DNA of 8,252 nt from Aalborgiella sp031422495 (GCA_031422495.1 JANPLX010000031.1:1-8252), one strand, 5' to 3'; positions 1-5,932 are shown, numbered from the stretch's first letter. Numbers and translations are program-made. Notes: a model not told the origin generated them from the letters alone.

Positions 1-1005
1 TTTATCAACTGCATTAGCCAAAACTTCCATCATCAACTGCATCCGCATGTGCACATAATCGTCTGCGGGGTTTGGGAAACGGGCTTTGAAGGATTTGTAA
101 AACGCCTCGCTCGCAGCAGTAGGCACATTCGGCAACCAGTCCGCCACGGCAATCACTTTGCCAATACCTGCCTCACCAATCGCCGCAGGCGCACCCAAGG
201 CATTGCCGTAGAAAGTGTAAAACTTGCCGTCAAAGCCGACCTCTTTGGCAGCTTTGATAAGCAGCGTCAAATCGTTGCCAAAATTACCCGTCAACACCGC
301 CTGCGCTCCGCTGGTTTTGATTTTGACGGCATAGGGCACAAAGTCTTTCACACGGCCCAAGGCATGCAATTCATCACCCACAATCGCCACATCGGGACGT
401 TGTAATGCGAGCTGACGTTTGGCTTCTTTCGATACCGCTTGGCCGAAGCTGTAATCCTGCCCAATGATGTAAACGCTTTTGAGTGCCTTGTCGTCTTTCA
501 GCACATCCATCAACGCCGACATCCGCATGTCTGCATGCGCGTCAAAACGGAAATGCCAAGGGCTGCATTTTTCGTTGGTCAAAATCGGGTCAACCGCTGC
601 GTAGTTCAAGAAAAGCACGCGCTTAGTTGGCTCCCGCTCGTTGTGTTTATTTATGGCGTCAATCAACGCTGCTGCCGTGGCGGATGAGTTGCCTTGCATG
701 ATGATCTGCACGCCATCGTCAATCGCCGCGCGCAACATAGACAGTGCTTCCTCTGCTTGGCCTTTGCTGTCGTAGCGTTTGAGAGCCAGTTGCACCTTGC
801 CTCTGGCATTCACCCGTTCGGTCGCCCACAGCAGATTACGGAAAACCGCCTCGCCCGTGTTGCCAAACGGGCCGCTCAAGCCTTCGATCATGGCGATTTT
901 GAGGGTTGGGGAACTGGCGGATTGCGCGAAAGCGCTGACGATTGAACCTGCAACCAAAGCAGTTACAGCGATACTTTTAACAACACATTTAGAGAAAAAA
1001 TTCAT
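1..1005 (-). CDS. ABC transporter substrate-binding protein, branched-chain amino-acid (LivJ/LivK) type, 3' end missing
   Basis: The minus strand is open without a stop from an ATG at 1005 to the left edge, giving 335 codons of a protein that probably needs about 60-90 more (family members are near 370-420 residues). The first 27 residues look like a secretion signal: Lys6 and Lys10, then a hydrophobic stretch ending SAFA with likely cleavage before Gln28. The mature protein begins with a strand and loop, TLKIAMIEGLSGPFG, typical of type I periplasmic binding proteins, and includes the landmarks IIMQGNSSATAAAL (about 101-114) and CSPWHFRFDAHADMRM (147-162). Such proteins bind leucine-type amino acids, amides or other small ligands in the periplasm and deliver them to a Liv-type permease; the ligand cannot be read from sequence. 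Partner genes, if nearby, lie left of the window. There is no Shine-Dalgarno site before the ATG. The 87-bp gap from tsaD suggests its own promoter. Confidence 0.88.
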   Translation of the reverse strand, partial: MNFFSKCVVKSIAVTALVAGSIVSAFAQSASSPTLKIAMIEGLSGPFGNTGEAVFRNLLWATERVNARGKVQLALKRYDSKGQAEEALSMLRAAIDDGVQIIMQGNSSATAAALIDAINKHNEREPTKRVLFLNYAAVDPILTNEKCSPWHFRFDAHADMRMSALMDVLKDDKALKSVYIIGQDYSFGQAVSKEAKRQLALQRPDVAIVGDELHALGRVKDFVPYAVKIKTSGAQAVLTGNFGNDLTLLIKAAKEVGFDGKFYTFYGNALGAPAAIGEAGIGKVIAVADWLPNVPTAASEAFYKSFKARFPNPADDYVHMRMQLMMEVLANAVDK

Positions 1006-1092
1006 ATAAATCAAACACTTAAAGGGAATTCATAGAAAAGATAGGTAATTCGGGAAAACCCGAGCCACCATCAGAATTGCAGCGAGTGTAAC

Positions 1093-2154
1093 CTACGCAA
1101 CAGCCAAAGAATCCAGCGGCCAACGCGGTTTCACGTCGAAGGCGTAATCTGTATTCGCGGTTTGCTGCCCGCTTTGCAGCCGCATCGCCGCCGCCATGGC
1201 GATCATCGCGCCGTTGTCGGTACACAGTGCGAGCTCGGGGTAATGCACCCGCACCCCATTCAGCGCGCAGACCGCGTTGAGCTGCTGCCGCAGCCGCTGG
1301 TTGGCACCTACGCCGCCAGCCACCACCAGCCGCTTCAGCCCGGTTTGCAGCAGTGCTGTGCCCGATTTGCGCACCAGCACATCCACAATCGCCGCTTGGG
1401 TTGACGCTGCAATATCGGCACGCAATTGATCGGAGAATTGCTCCACCGGTACACCCTCTTGCTCCACCAACTTTTTAATCTGCACCAGCACCGCCGTTTT
1501 CAACCCCGCAAACGAGAAGTTCAAATCGCCACTGTGCAACAGCGGGCGCGGCAGTTTGAAGGCTTTTTCATTGCCGCCCACAGCCAGTTTCGCCAGCCCC
1601 GGTCCGCCCGGATACGGCAGCCCCATCAACTTGGCAGATTTGTCAAACGCCTCCCCTGCCGCGTCGTCCACACTTTCGCCCAAAATGTCGTACTTACCGA
1701 CGCCATCCACCCGCATCAACTGCGTGTGCCCGCCCGACACTAGCAGTGCCACAAACGGAAACTCCGGCGGGTCGGCACTTAAAAACGGCGACAGCAAATG
1801 CCCCTCTAAGTGATGCACCCCCAGCACCGGCTTGCCCAACGCCGCCCCCAGCGCACAAGCCACCCCCGACCCCACCAGCAGCGCCCCCGCCAGCCCCGGT
1901 CCCTTGGTGTAAGCCACCACGTCAATATCACCCAGATTCAGCCCCGAGGTGCTCAACACCTGCTTAGTCAACGGCAAAACCCGCCGAATATGGTCGCGGC
2001 TAGCCAGCTCAGGCACCACGCCACCAAATGCTTGGTGCATTTCAATCTGACTATGCAGCGCATCCGCTAGCAGCACAGGCAGTCCGCTGCCCTCGGTTTT
2101 AACGATGGCCACGCCGGTTTCGTCGCAGCTGGATTCGATGCCTAGGATGATCAT
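1093..2154 (-). CDS. tsaD: tRNA N6-adenosine threonylcarbamoyltransferase TsaD
   Basis: This 353-residue protein has the full length and signatures of TsaD (formerly Gcp/YgjD). In the cytoplasm, with TsaB and TsaE, it moves the threonylcarbamoyl group from threonylcarbamoyl-AMP (made by TsaC) to A37 of tRNAs that read ANN codons. Visible evidence: the N-terminal ASKHA-fold start ILGIESSCDETGVAI (3-17), the FGGVVPELASRDH segment (43-55), the metal-binding HHLEGHL motif with His115 and His119, the VSGGHTQL loop, the FSFAGLK segment, and CTDNGAMIA near the C-terminus, whose Asp313 should be the third metal ligand. TsaB and TsaE are not in the window. The ATG at 2154 starts exactly at the conserved N-terminus, so the start is secure although it has no Shine-Dalgarno site; it follows ACTCACCCC. 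The gene is divergent from the exporter at 2215, with 60 bp between start codons. Confidence 0.97.
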   Translation of the reverse strand: MIILGIESSCDETGVAIVKTEGSGLPVLLADALHSQIEMHQAFGGVVPELASRDHIRRVLPLTKQVLSTSGLNLGDIDVVAYTKGPGLAGALLVGSGVACALGAALGKPVLGVHHLEGHLLSPFLSADPPEFPFVALLVSGGHTQLMRVDGVGKYDILGESVDDAAGEAFDKSAKLMGLPYPGGPGLAKLAVGGNEKAFKLPRPLLHSGDLNFSFAGLKTAVLVQIKKLVEQEGVPVEQFSDQLRADIAASTQAAIVDVLVRKSGTALLQTGLKRLVVAGGVGANQRLRQQLNAVCALNGVRVHYPELALCTDNGAMIAMAAAMRLQSGQQTANTDYAFDVKPRWPLDSLAVA

Positions 2155-2156
2155 GG

Positions 2157-2213
2157 GGTGAGTTTAACTCTGTGCTAAATTCATTGCGAAATCGATCTTG
2201 AATCACACTCACC
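2157..2213. promoter_or_regulatory. Divergent intergenic region with symmetric 7-bp inverted repeat
   Basis: GGTGAGT (2157-2163) and its exact reverse complement ACTCACC (2207-2213) sit at the two ends of the 60-bp gap between tsaD and the exporter. Each arm lies one or two bases from a start codon, so both genes are immediately preceded by ACTCACC read in their own direction. Promoters for both genes should lie here or in the opposite gene, but I could not find convincing -35/-10 pairs. The arms could be a paired binding site, a shared initiation context or chance. Confidence 0.3.
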
Positions 2214-2214
2214 T

Positions 2215-2832
2215 ATGTCCAACGCCTTCCTCTCCGGCTTCCTCACCAGCCTAGCTCTCATCCTCCCCATAGGCGCGCAAAACGCGTTTGTTTTGAAGCT
2301 GGGGTTGATGCGGCAGCACGTTTTGGTGATTGCGCTGTTGTGCGGGTTTATGGATGCGGCGTTGATTTTGCTGGGTGTCACGTTTGCAGGGGCGACGTTT
2401 GGACAATATGGGTGGGCGCTGTTGGGGGTGAAATATATGGGGGTGGCATTTTTGGTGGTTTACGGGTTTCGGGCGTTTGTAACGGCTTACCGGCATGCGC
2501 AGCCCATGGCGGAAACGCCGTTGAACCAGACGATTTCCTTAAAAACGGCAGTCGCCACTGCGCTAGGCTTCACGCTGCTGAACCCGCATGTTTACCTTGA
2601 CACCGTGCTGCTGATTGGCGGCATCAGCGTGCAATACAAGCCGAACCAGTACGACTACGCCGTGGGTGCGCTCATCGCTTCATTCACCTGGTTTTTGACT
2701 CTAGGCTTTGGCGCTCGGCTGCTGACGCCGCTGTTTGCCAAAGCCCGAACTTGGGTGGTTTTAGAGGTGGTGATTGGGCTGCTCATATGGAGCATCGCCT
2801 ACCATATTTGGTTTTTACCAGTATCAGTTTAG
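2215..2832 (+). CDS. LysE/ArgO family amino-acid exporter
   Basis: A 205-residue inner-membrane protein of the LysE superfamily, which exports basic amino acids such as lysine or arginine and can protect against peptide-derived excess. Two family hallmarks are clear: PIGAQNAFVLKLG (18-30) in the first membrane segment, and LNPHVYLDTVLLIGG (122-136) in the middle, closer to ArgO than to Corynebacterium LysE, which has LNPNAYLDA. Hydrophobic segments near 5-27, 37-60, 68-90, 110-136, 148-172 and 181-203 give the usual five or six helices, and Asp47 in the second helix is also typical. Length matches the family (about 200-235). The regulator that often sits beside such exporters (LysG/ArgP, LysR type) is absent here; tsaD is the divergent neighbour. 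The ATG at 2215 has no Shine-Dalgarno site. Substrate is inferred from family only. Confidence 0.9.
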   Translation: MSNAFLSGFLTSLALILPIGAQNAFVLKLGLMRQHVLVIALLCGFMDAALILLGVTFAGATFGQYGWALLGVKYMGVAFLVVYGFRAFVTAYRHAQPMAETPLNQTISLKTAVATALGFTLLNPHVYLDTVLLIGGISVQYKPNQYDYAVGALIASFTWFLTLGFGARLLTPLFAKARTWVVLEVVIGLLIWSIAYHIWFLPVSV

Positions 2833-2840
2833 TGAATTTT

Positions 2841-2913
2841 GCTATATTAATAATAGCATCTTAGGCAATAAATACGCTGGCTAGAGCCATATTTTGGCAT
2901 ATTTATCACCTAA
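2841..2913. repeat. Palindromic repeat, intergenic copy A
   Basis: This element lies between the convergent exporter and dehydrogenase genes. It opens with a hairpin, GCTAT (2841-2845) and ATAGC (2853-2857) around a 7-nt loop. TTAGGCAATAAATA (2861-2874) then pairs imperfectly (12 of 14) with TATTTATCACCTAA (2900-2913), and GGCTAGAGCC (2879-2888) lies in between. The segment 2854-2888 aligns without gaps to 5352-5386 inside tesA, with 30 of 35 bases identical and 21 of 22 in the first part. Both copies later carry CACCT at nearly the same distance. It looks like a small non-autonomous dispersed element, with no open reading frame. From memory it resembles short palindromic repeats common in Comamonadaceae genomes, which I cannot verify here. 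It may also act as a transcription barrier between the convergent genes. Confidence 0.7.
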
Positions 2914-2936
2914 ATTTTGAGTTTACACCTAAAACA

Positions 2937-3842
2937 TCAACGCAGACGCTTCACCAAGCTAGACGTATCCCAACGCTGCCCACCCAGAGCCTGCACATCA
3001 GCATAAAACTGATCAACCAAGGCCGTGACGGGCAATCGAGCGCCGTTGCGTTTGGATTCGTCCAGTACCAAACCTAAATCTTTACGCATCCAATCGACCG
3101 CGAAGCCGAAGTCAAACTTGTCTGCCACCATGGTTTTGCCACGGTTGTCTAGCTGCCAGCTTTGGGCTGCGCCTTTGCCGATGACGTCTAGCACCAAGTT
3201 CACGTCCAAACCCGCTTTTTGACCGAATGCGATGGCTTCCGACAAGCCTTGCACCAAGCCGGCGATACAAATTTGGTTCACCATCTTGGTCAGCTGCCCC
3301 GCGCCTGCCTCGCCCATGCGGGTGAAGGCGCGAGAAAACGCCATCCCAGTGGCTTGCACCGCGTCAAAAGCGGCTTGGTCGCCGCCGCACATGACGGTCA
3401 ACAAGCCGTTTTGCGCACCAGCTTGTCCGCCTGAGACTGGCGCATCGATAAAATGCAGACCAGCTGCCTTGGCCGCCGCGTATATTTCACGCGCAATACT
3501 GGCAGATGCGGTGGTGTGGTCCACCAAAACTGCTCCTTTTTTCATGCCAGCTAAGGCACCATCAGTACCCATCACAACGCTACGCAAGTCGTCATCATTG
3601 CCCACGCAGCAAAACACGATGTCTGCATCTTGAACGGCTAATTTAGGGGTTAAACCGTGCTTAGCCGGCGCATATTCGGCACAAAATGCGACAGATTTAG
3701 GTGTAGAGCGGTTATAAACCGTGACTTGGTGTCCCGCTAAATGCAAATGTCCCGCCATCGGGTAGCCCATCACGCCTAGGCCGAGAAAGGCGACTTTTTT
3801 AGATGGAGTAGATTCGTAAGTTTTTGGATTGGTAGATGGCAT
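2937..3842 (-). CDS. NAD(P)-dependent beta-hydroxyacid dehydrogenase (3-hydroxyisobutyrate dehydrogenase / tartronate semialdehyde reductase family)
   Basis: A 301-residue cytoplasmic oxidoreductase that should interconvert a beta-hydroxyacid and its semialdehyde using NAD(P). The N-terminal Rossmann fold shows the glycine motif GLGVMG (21-26), with Asn44-Arg45 at the end of the second strand, which may favour NADP. The substrate-binding segment is DAPVSGGQAGA (133-143). The catalytic lysine is Lys186 in GAGQLTKMVNQ. The all-alpha C-terminal domain contains GKGAAQSWQLDNR and FAVDWMRKDLGL, found in a proteobacterial subgroup often named 2-hydroxy-3-oxopropionate reductase. Length fits the family. 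The first 15 residues precede the usual start of the fold; no internal start codon would remove them, so they are probably real. There is no Shine-Dalgarno site before the ATG. The neighbours give no pathway clue, so the true substrate is unknown. It is head to head with rlpA. Confidence 0.9.
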   Translation of the reverse strand: MPSTNPKTYESTPSKKVAFLGLGVMGYPMAGHLHLAGHQVTVYNRSTPKSVAFCAEYAPAKHGLTPKLAVQDADIVFCCVGNDDDLRSVVMGTDGALAGMKKGAVLVDHTTASASIAREIYAAAKAAGLHFIDAPVSGGQAGAQNGLLTVMCGGDQAAFDAVQATGMAFSRAFTRMGEAGAGQLTKMVNQICIAGLVQGLSEAIAFGQKAGLDVNLVLDVIGKGAAQSWQLDNRGKTMVADKFDFGFAVDWMRKDLGLVLDESKRNGARLPVTALVDQFYADVQALGGQRWDTSSLVKRLR

Positions 3843-3862
3843 GGTGCAAAATCGCTTTAAAA

Positions 3863-4342
3863 ATGATGAATGTCGCCAATAATAAACGATACCTTAGGCA
3901 GGTAGCGATCGCTGGTACGTTACTTTGCGCGTGCTTGACTCTGGGCGCACAAGAAATCATGACGCAAGTCATAAAAGACGAAAAAATAGGTGACATACCC
4001 ATTGCCAATGCTCAGGTAGAGGAAACCAACGCCAATCAAGCCGAAGCCTATGTAACCTTTGGCAGAGCTTCCTATTACGCCGCTAAATTCCACGGCAGAC
4101 GTACGGCAAGTGGCGAAAGATACAACTCAAAATTGATGACTGCAGCGCACCAGACCTTACCGTTTGGCACGCAAATCAAAGTCACCAATTTGAGGAACAT
4201 GAAATCAGTCGTCGTCCGTGTGAACGACCGCGGGCCGCATGTGCATGGGCGAATTGTGGATTTATCGCGGACGGCGGCACAGCTGCTTGACATCACCCGC
4301 ACGGGCGTTGCGCTGGTTAAGTTGGAAATCCTTACAAAATAA
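3863..4342 (+). CDS. rlpA: RlpA-like double-psi beta-barrel protein (septal ring / peptidoglycan)
   Basis: A short secreted protein of 159 residues from the chosen ATG at 3863. After a basic N-terminus (Lys8, Arg9, Arg12) comes a hydrophobic stretch to about residue 29, then a polar linker. Residues 66-156 form an RlpA-type double-psi beta-barrel: FGRASYYAAKFHGRRTASGE, TAAHQTLPFG, VVVRVNDRGP and GRIVDLS. RlpA proteins bind denuded septal glycan; the lytic members use a histidine and an aspartate, and His96 and Asp122 occupy those places. The SPOR domain of longer RlpA proteins is absent. A lipobox is doubtful: LCAC (21-24) has a cysteine at the -2 position. An ATG at 3836 is in frame but would overlap the divergent dehydrogenase gene and lengthen the signal region; ATG 3866 is also possible. 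None of these starts has a clear Shine-Dalgarno site. Whether it is enzymatically active is inference. Confidence 0.87.
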   Translation: MMNVANNKRYLRQVAIAGTLLCACLTLGAQEIMTQVIKDEKIGDIPIANAQVEETNANQAEAYVTFGRASYYAAKFHGRRTASGERYNSKLMTAAHQTLPFGTQIKVTNLRNMKSVVVRVNDRGPHVHGRIVDLSRTAAQLLDITRTGVALVKLEILTK

Positions 4343-4360
4343 CCTCAAGCCTTGTTATTT
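4337..4360. terminator. Possible bidirectional terminator hairpin between rlpA and ybbA
   Basis: AAATAAC (4337-4343) and GTTATTT (4354-4360) are exact reverse complements around a 10-nt loop and include the rlpA stop codon. The element lies in the 29-bp gap between two convergent genes, where a shared terminator would be expected. The stem is AT-rich and the following T tract is short, so it would be weak. Confidence 0.35.
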
Positions 4361-4371
4361 AAACCTGAGCG

Positions 4372-5046
4372 TTAAACTTTAACAACTTCGCCCGCTTCGA
4401 TGGTGATCACCCGCTCACAACGCCCGGCAATAGCTGGGTCATGGGTCACCAATACCAGCGTCGTGCCCAGTTCGGCGTTCAATTCAAACATCAACTTCAT
4501 GATGCTCTCACCCGTGGCATGGTCTAGGCTGCCAGTGGGTTCATCGGCTAGCAAAACACTAGGTTGCACGACGAAAGCCCGAGCTAGAGCGACGCGCTGC
4601 TGTTCGCCGCCGCTCAAGGTTTTGGGGTAGGCGTTGAGTCGGGAACTGAGGCCAACGCGAGCCAGCATTTCGGTAGCGGCTTTGCGGGCGTCTTTTCGTC
4701 CCGCCAATTCGAGCGGCAACATGACGTTTTCTAACGCGCTGTAATTGCCCATGAGTTGGAAGCTTTGGAAGACGAAACCTACACTTTGCGCACGCAGTTG
4801 GGCGCGGGCGTCTTCGTCGACTGCAAAAATATCTTGCCCACGCAAATGAACTGTGCCTTTGCTAGGGGTGTCCAAGCCTGCAATGATGGACAATAAGGTG
4901 CTTTTGCCGGAACCGGAAGCACCCACGATGGCGCAGGTTTCCTTAGGCGCCAGCTGGAAATCAATATCGCGCAAAATGTCTAGTGTGCCAGTGGAATCGG
5001 TGACGGACTTGAACACGTGCTCTACAGCAATAATGGAATCTTTCAT
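4372..5046 (-). CDS. ybbA: ABC transporter ATP-binding protein, YbbA/LolD-like
   Basis: A complete 224-residue ABC ATPase of the MacB/LolD/FtsE group, closest in pattern to E. coli YbbA. In order: Walker A GASGSGKST (42-50), Q-loop VFQSFQ (92-97), signature LSGGEQQRVALARA (144-157), Walker B VLLADEP (164-170), D-loop SLD (173-175) and H-loop His202. YbbA-type ATPases work with a large FtsX-like permease (YbbP) in lipid or lipoprotein-related export; the exact substrate is not established. No permease lies downstream, since rlpA converges immediately after the stop. The ATG at 5046 is chosen because the ABC fold begins right after it and because the reading frame upstream to 5631 is only the shadow of the divergent esterase. 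That ATG shares bases with the tesA start codon. A weak purine-rich stretch (GAAGAAAG) precedes it. Divergent pairing with tesA matches E. coli and supports the name. Confidence 0.93.
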   Translation of the reverse strand: MKDSIIAVEHVFKSVTDSTGTLDILRDIDFQLAPKETCAIVGASGSGKSTLLSIIAGLDTPSKGTVHLRGQDIFAVDEDARAQLRAQSVGFVFQSFQLMGNYSALENVMLPLELAGRKDARKAATEMLARVGLSSRLNAYPKTLSGGEQQRVALARAFVVQPSVLLADEPTGSLDHATGESIMKLMFELNAELGTTLVLVTHDPAIAGRCERVITIEAGEVVKV

Positions 5047-5047
5047 G
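5044..5047. other. Overlapping divergent start codons (CATG) of ybbA and tesA
   Basis: The tetranucleotide CATG at 5044-5047 supplies both starts: read left it is the ybbA ATG (5046-5044), read right it is the tesA ATG (5045-5047). There is therefore no intergenic DNA, and each promoter must lie inside the other gene. GGAA at 5035-5038, six bases before the tesA ATG, is an acceptable ribosome binding site and favours this start over the in-frame ATG at 5063, which has none. Confidence 0.6.
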
Positions 5048-5899
5048 CAACTACTTTCTTCAATGACTTCATCTGTTTCTCGATTAGTAATATTTTTTCT
5101 AGCACTGTACATGGTGGCAGGTCCTGCGAATAGCAAGACAGTAGAAAAACCTAAGCCACAAGCTGTGCGGATATTGGTCGTCGGTGATTCACTCAGTGCT
5201 GAGTATGGCCTAAAGCGCGGCAGTGGCTGGGTGGCACTGTTGGAAAACCGTTTGGCGGAATCGGTTAATTGGAATGAGAAAAAGAACACGAAAAAGAACG
5301 ATGAAACCAAAAAATCAACGCAAGTAAGCACTAAAAATACTACAAATAACGTAGCATCTAAGGCAATAAATACAACGGCTATAGCCGATTCCGCCTCTAA
5401 AATAACACCTGATTTCACTGTGATTAATGCCAGCATCAGCGGTGACACAACGTCAGGCGGACGCTCGCGCCTAGCACCGCTGATTGACCTGCATAGACCG
5501 ACCCATGTGATCATTGAACTGGGTGCAAATGATGCCTTGCGTGGTTTACCTGTGGCAAAAACCGAAGAAAATTTGAATGCGATGATGCAAGTTGCGCTTA
5601 AATCTGGCGCCAAAGTGCTGCTGGTCGGCATTCAAATTCCGCCCAACTACGGTGCAGAATTTACCAAACAGTTCGCCGCGACTTTCCCCAAAGTGGCCAA
5701 AATGAACAATTCGACCAACAAAGTCGGTTTGGTACCGTTTATGTTGACGGGTGTGGCCGATTCACTTGAATTCGCAAAACTGTTCCAAGCCGACCGCATT
5801 CATCCGACCGAAGCGGCGCAAGCGATCATTTTGAATAATATCTGGCCTGAATTGCAAAAGCAACTCAAACCTACAGCGACTCCTAAAACCAAGAAGTAA
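5045..5899 (+). CDS. tesA: TesA-type GDSL arylesterase / acyl-thioesterase / lysophospholipase with in-frame insertion
   Basis: A 284-residue periplasmic SGNH hydrolase, which in E. coli cleaves acyl-thioesters, aryl esters and lysophospholipids. A signal peptide is seen: Arg13, then a hydrophobic run LVIFFLALYMVAG, with likely cleavage near ANS (28-30). The four blocks are intact: VVGDSLSAEYG with nucleophile Ser49; ISGDTTSGGR with oxyanion Gly133; ELGANDALRG with Asn162; and DRIHPTEAAQ with Asp250 and His253. Family members have about 180-210 residues. The excess comes from a Lys/Asn/Thr-rich insertion of about 50 residues (roughly 74-122) between blocks I and II, where homologues have only a short loop. 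The second half of the insertion (99-123) is encoded by a copy of the palindromic repeat seen at 2841-2913. The frame is unbroken, so a working enzyme with an enlarged surface loop is likely. It is divergent from ybbA, as in E. coli. Confidence 0.93.
   Translation: MQLLSSMTSSVSRLVIFFLALYMVAGPANSKTVEKPKPQAVRILVVGDSLSAEYGLKRGSGWVALLENRLAESVNWNEKKNTKKNDETKKSTQVSTKNTTNNVASKAINTTAIADSASKITPDFTVINASISGDTTSGGRSRLAPLIDLHRPTHVIIELGANDALRGLPVAKTEENLNAMMQVALKSGAKVLLVGIQIPPNYGAEFTKQFAATFPKVAKMNNSTNKVGLVPFMLTGVADSLEFAKLFQADRIHPTEAAQAIILNNIWPELQKQLKPTATPKTKK
5278..5301 (+). repeat. Tandem 12-bp A-rich repeat inside tesA
   Basis: Two 12-bp units, GAAAAAGAACAC (5278-5289) and GAAAAAGAACGA (5290-5301), agree at 10 of 12 positions. 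They encode part of the lysine- and asparagine-rich first half of the tesA insertion, and suggest that it grew in part by slippage or duplication. Confidence 0.5.
5339..5410. repeat. Palindromic repeat, copy B, in frame within tesA
   Basis: The segment matches intergenic copy A (2841-2911). A first hairpin pairs CTAC (5340-5343) with GTAG (5351-5354) around a 7-nt loop, the same size as in copy A. The core TAGCATCT-A-AGGCAATAAATAC (5352-5373) matches at 21 of 22 positions. GGCTATAGCC (5377-5386) is a perfect palindrome where copy A has GGCTAGAGCC, and CACCT ends both. The right arm has decayed, so the long outer stem of copy A is mostly lost. Read in the tesA frame it encodes residues 99-123, rich in Ala, Thr, Asn and Ser, with no stop. 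The one core mismatch (A at 5360, T at 2862) changes an in-frame TAG to AAG. Confidence 0.68.
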
Positions 5900-5932
5900 G
5901 CTAATAAGTATGCTAAAAATGACTTTGACCCC

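Noticed and set aside
49..945. Plus-strand open frames at 49-405, 439-687 and 694-945
   Set aside because: They are shadows of the binding-protein gene, which is open through the whole of 1005-1 on the minus strand and has clear family features.
1050..1063. Small hairpin TCGGG-AAAA-CCCGA after tsaD as an intrinsic terminator
   Set aside because: The stem is only 5 bp and no T run follows on the minus strand, so it is too weak to call.
1162..2070. Several plus-strand open frames opposite tsaD
   Set aside because: They lack recognisable features and lie wholly antisense to a conserved, full-length TsaD.
3836..3862. Longer rlpA start at 3836
   Set aside because: It would overlap the divergent dehydrogenase gene and give an overlong N-terminus before the signal sequence, with no better ribosome binding site. 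It cannot be fully excluded.
4853..5044. Upstream extension of the tesA frame to 4853
   Set aside because: It is antisense to the ybbA coding region; the signal peptide begins only after the ATG at 5045.
5047..5631. Upstream extension of the ybbA frame to 5631 (195 extra residues)
   Set aside because: It is the antisense shadow of tesA, has no recognisable domain, and the ABC fold begins directly after the ATG at 5046.
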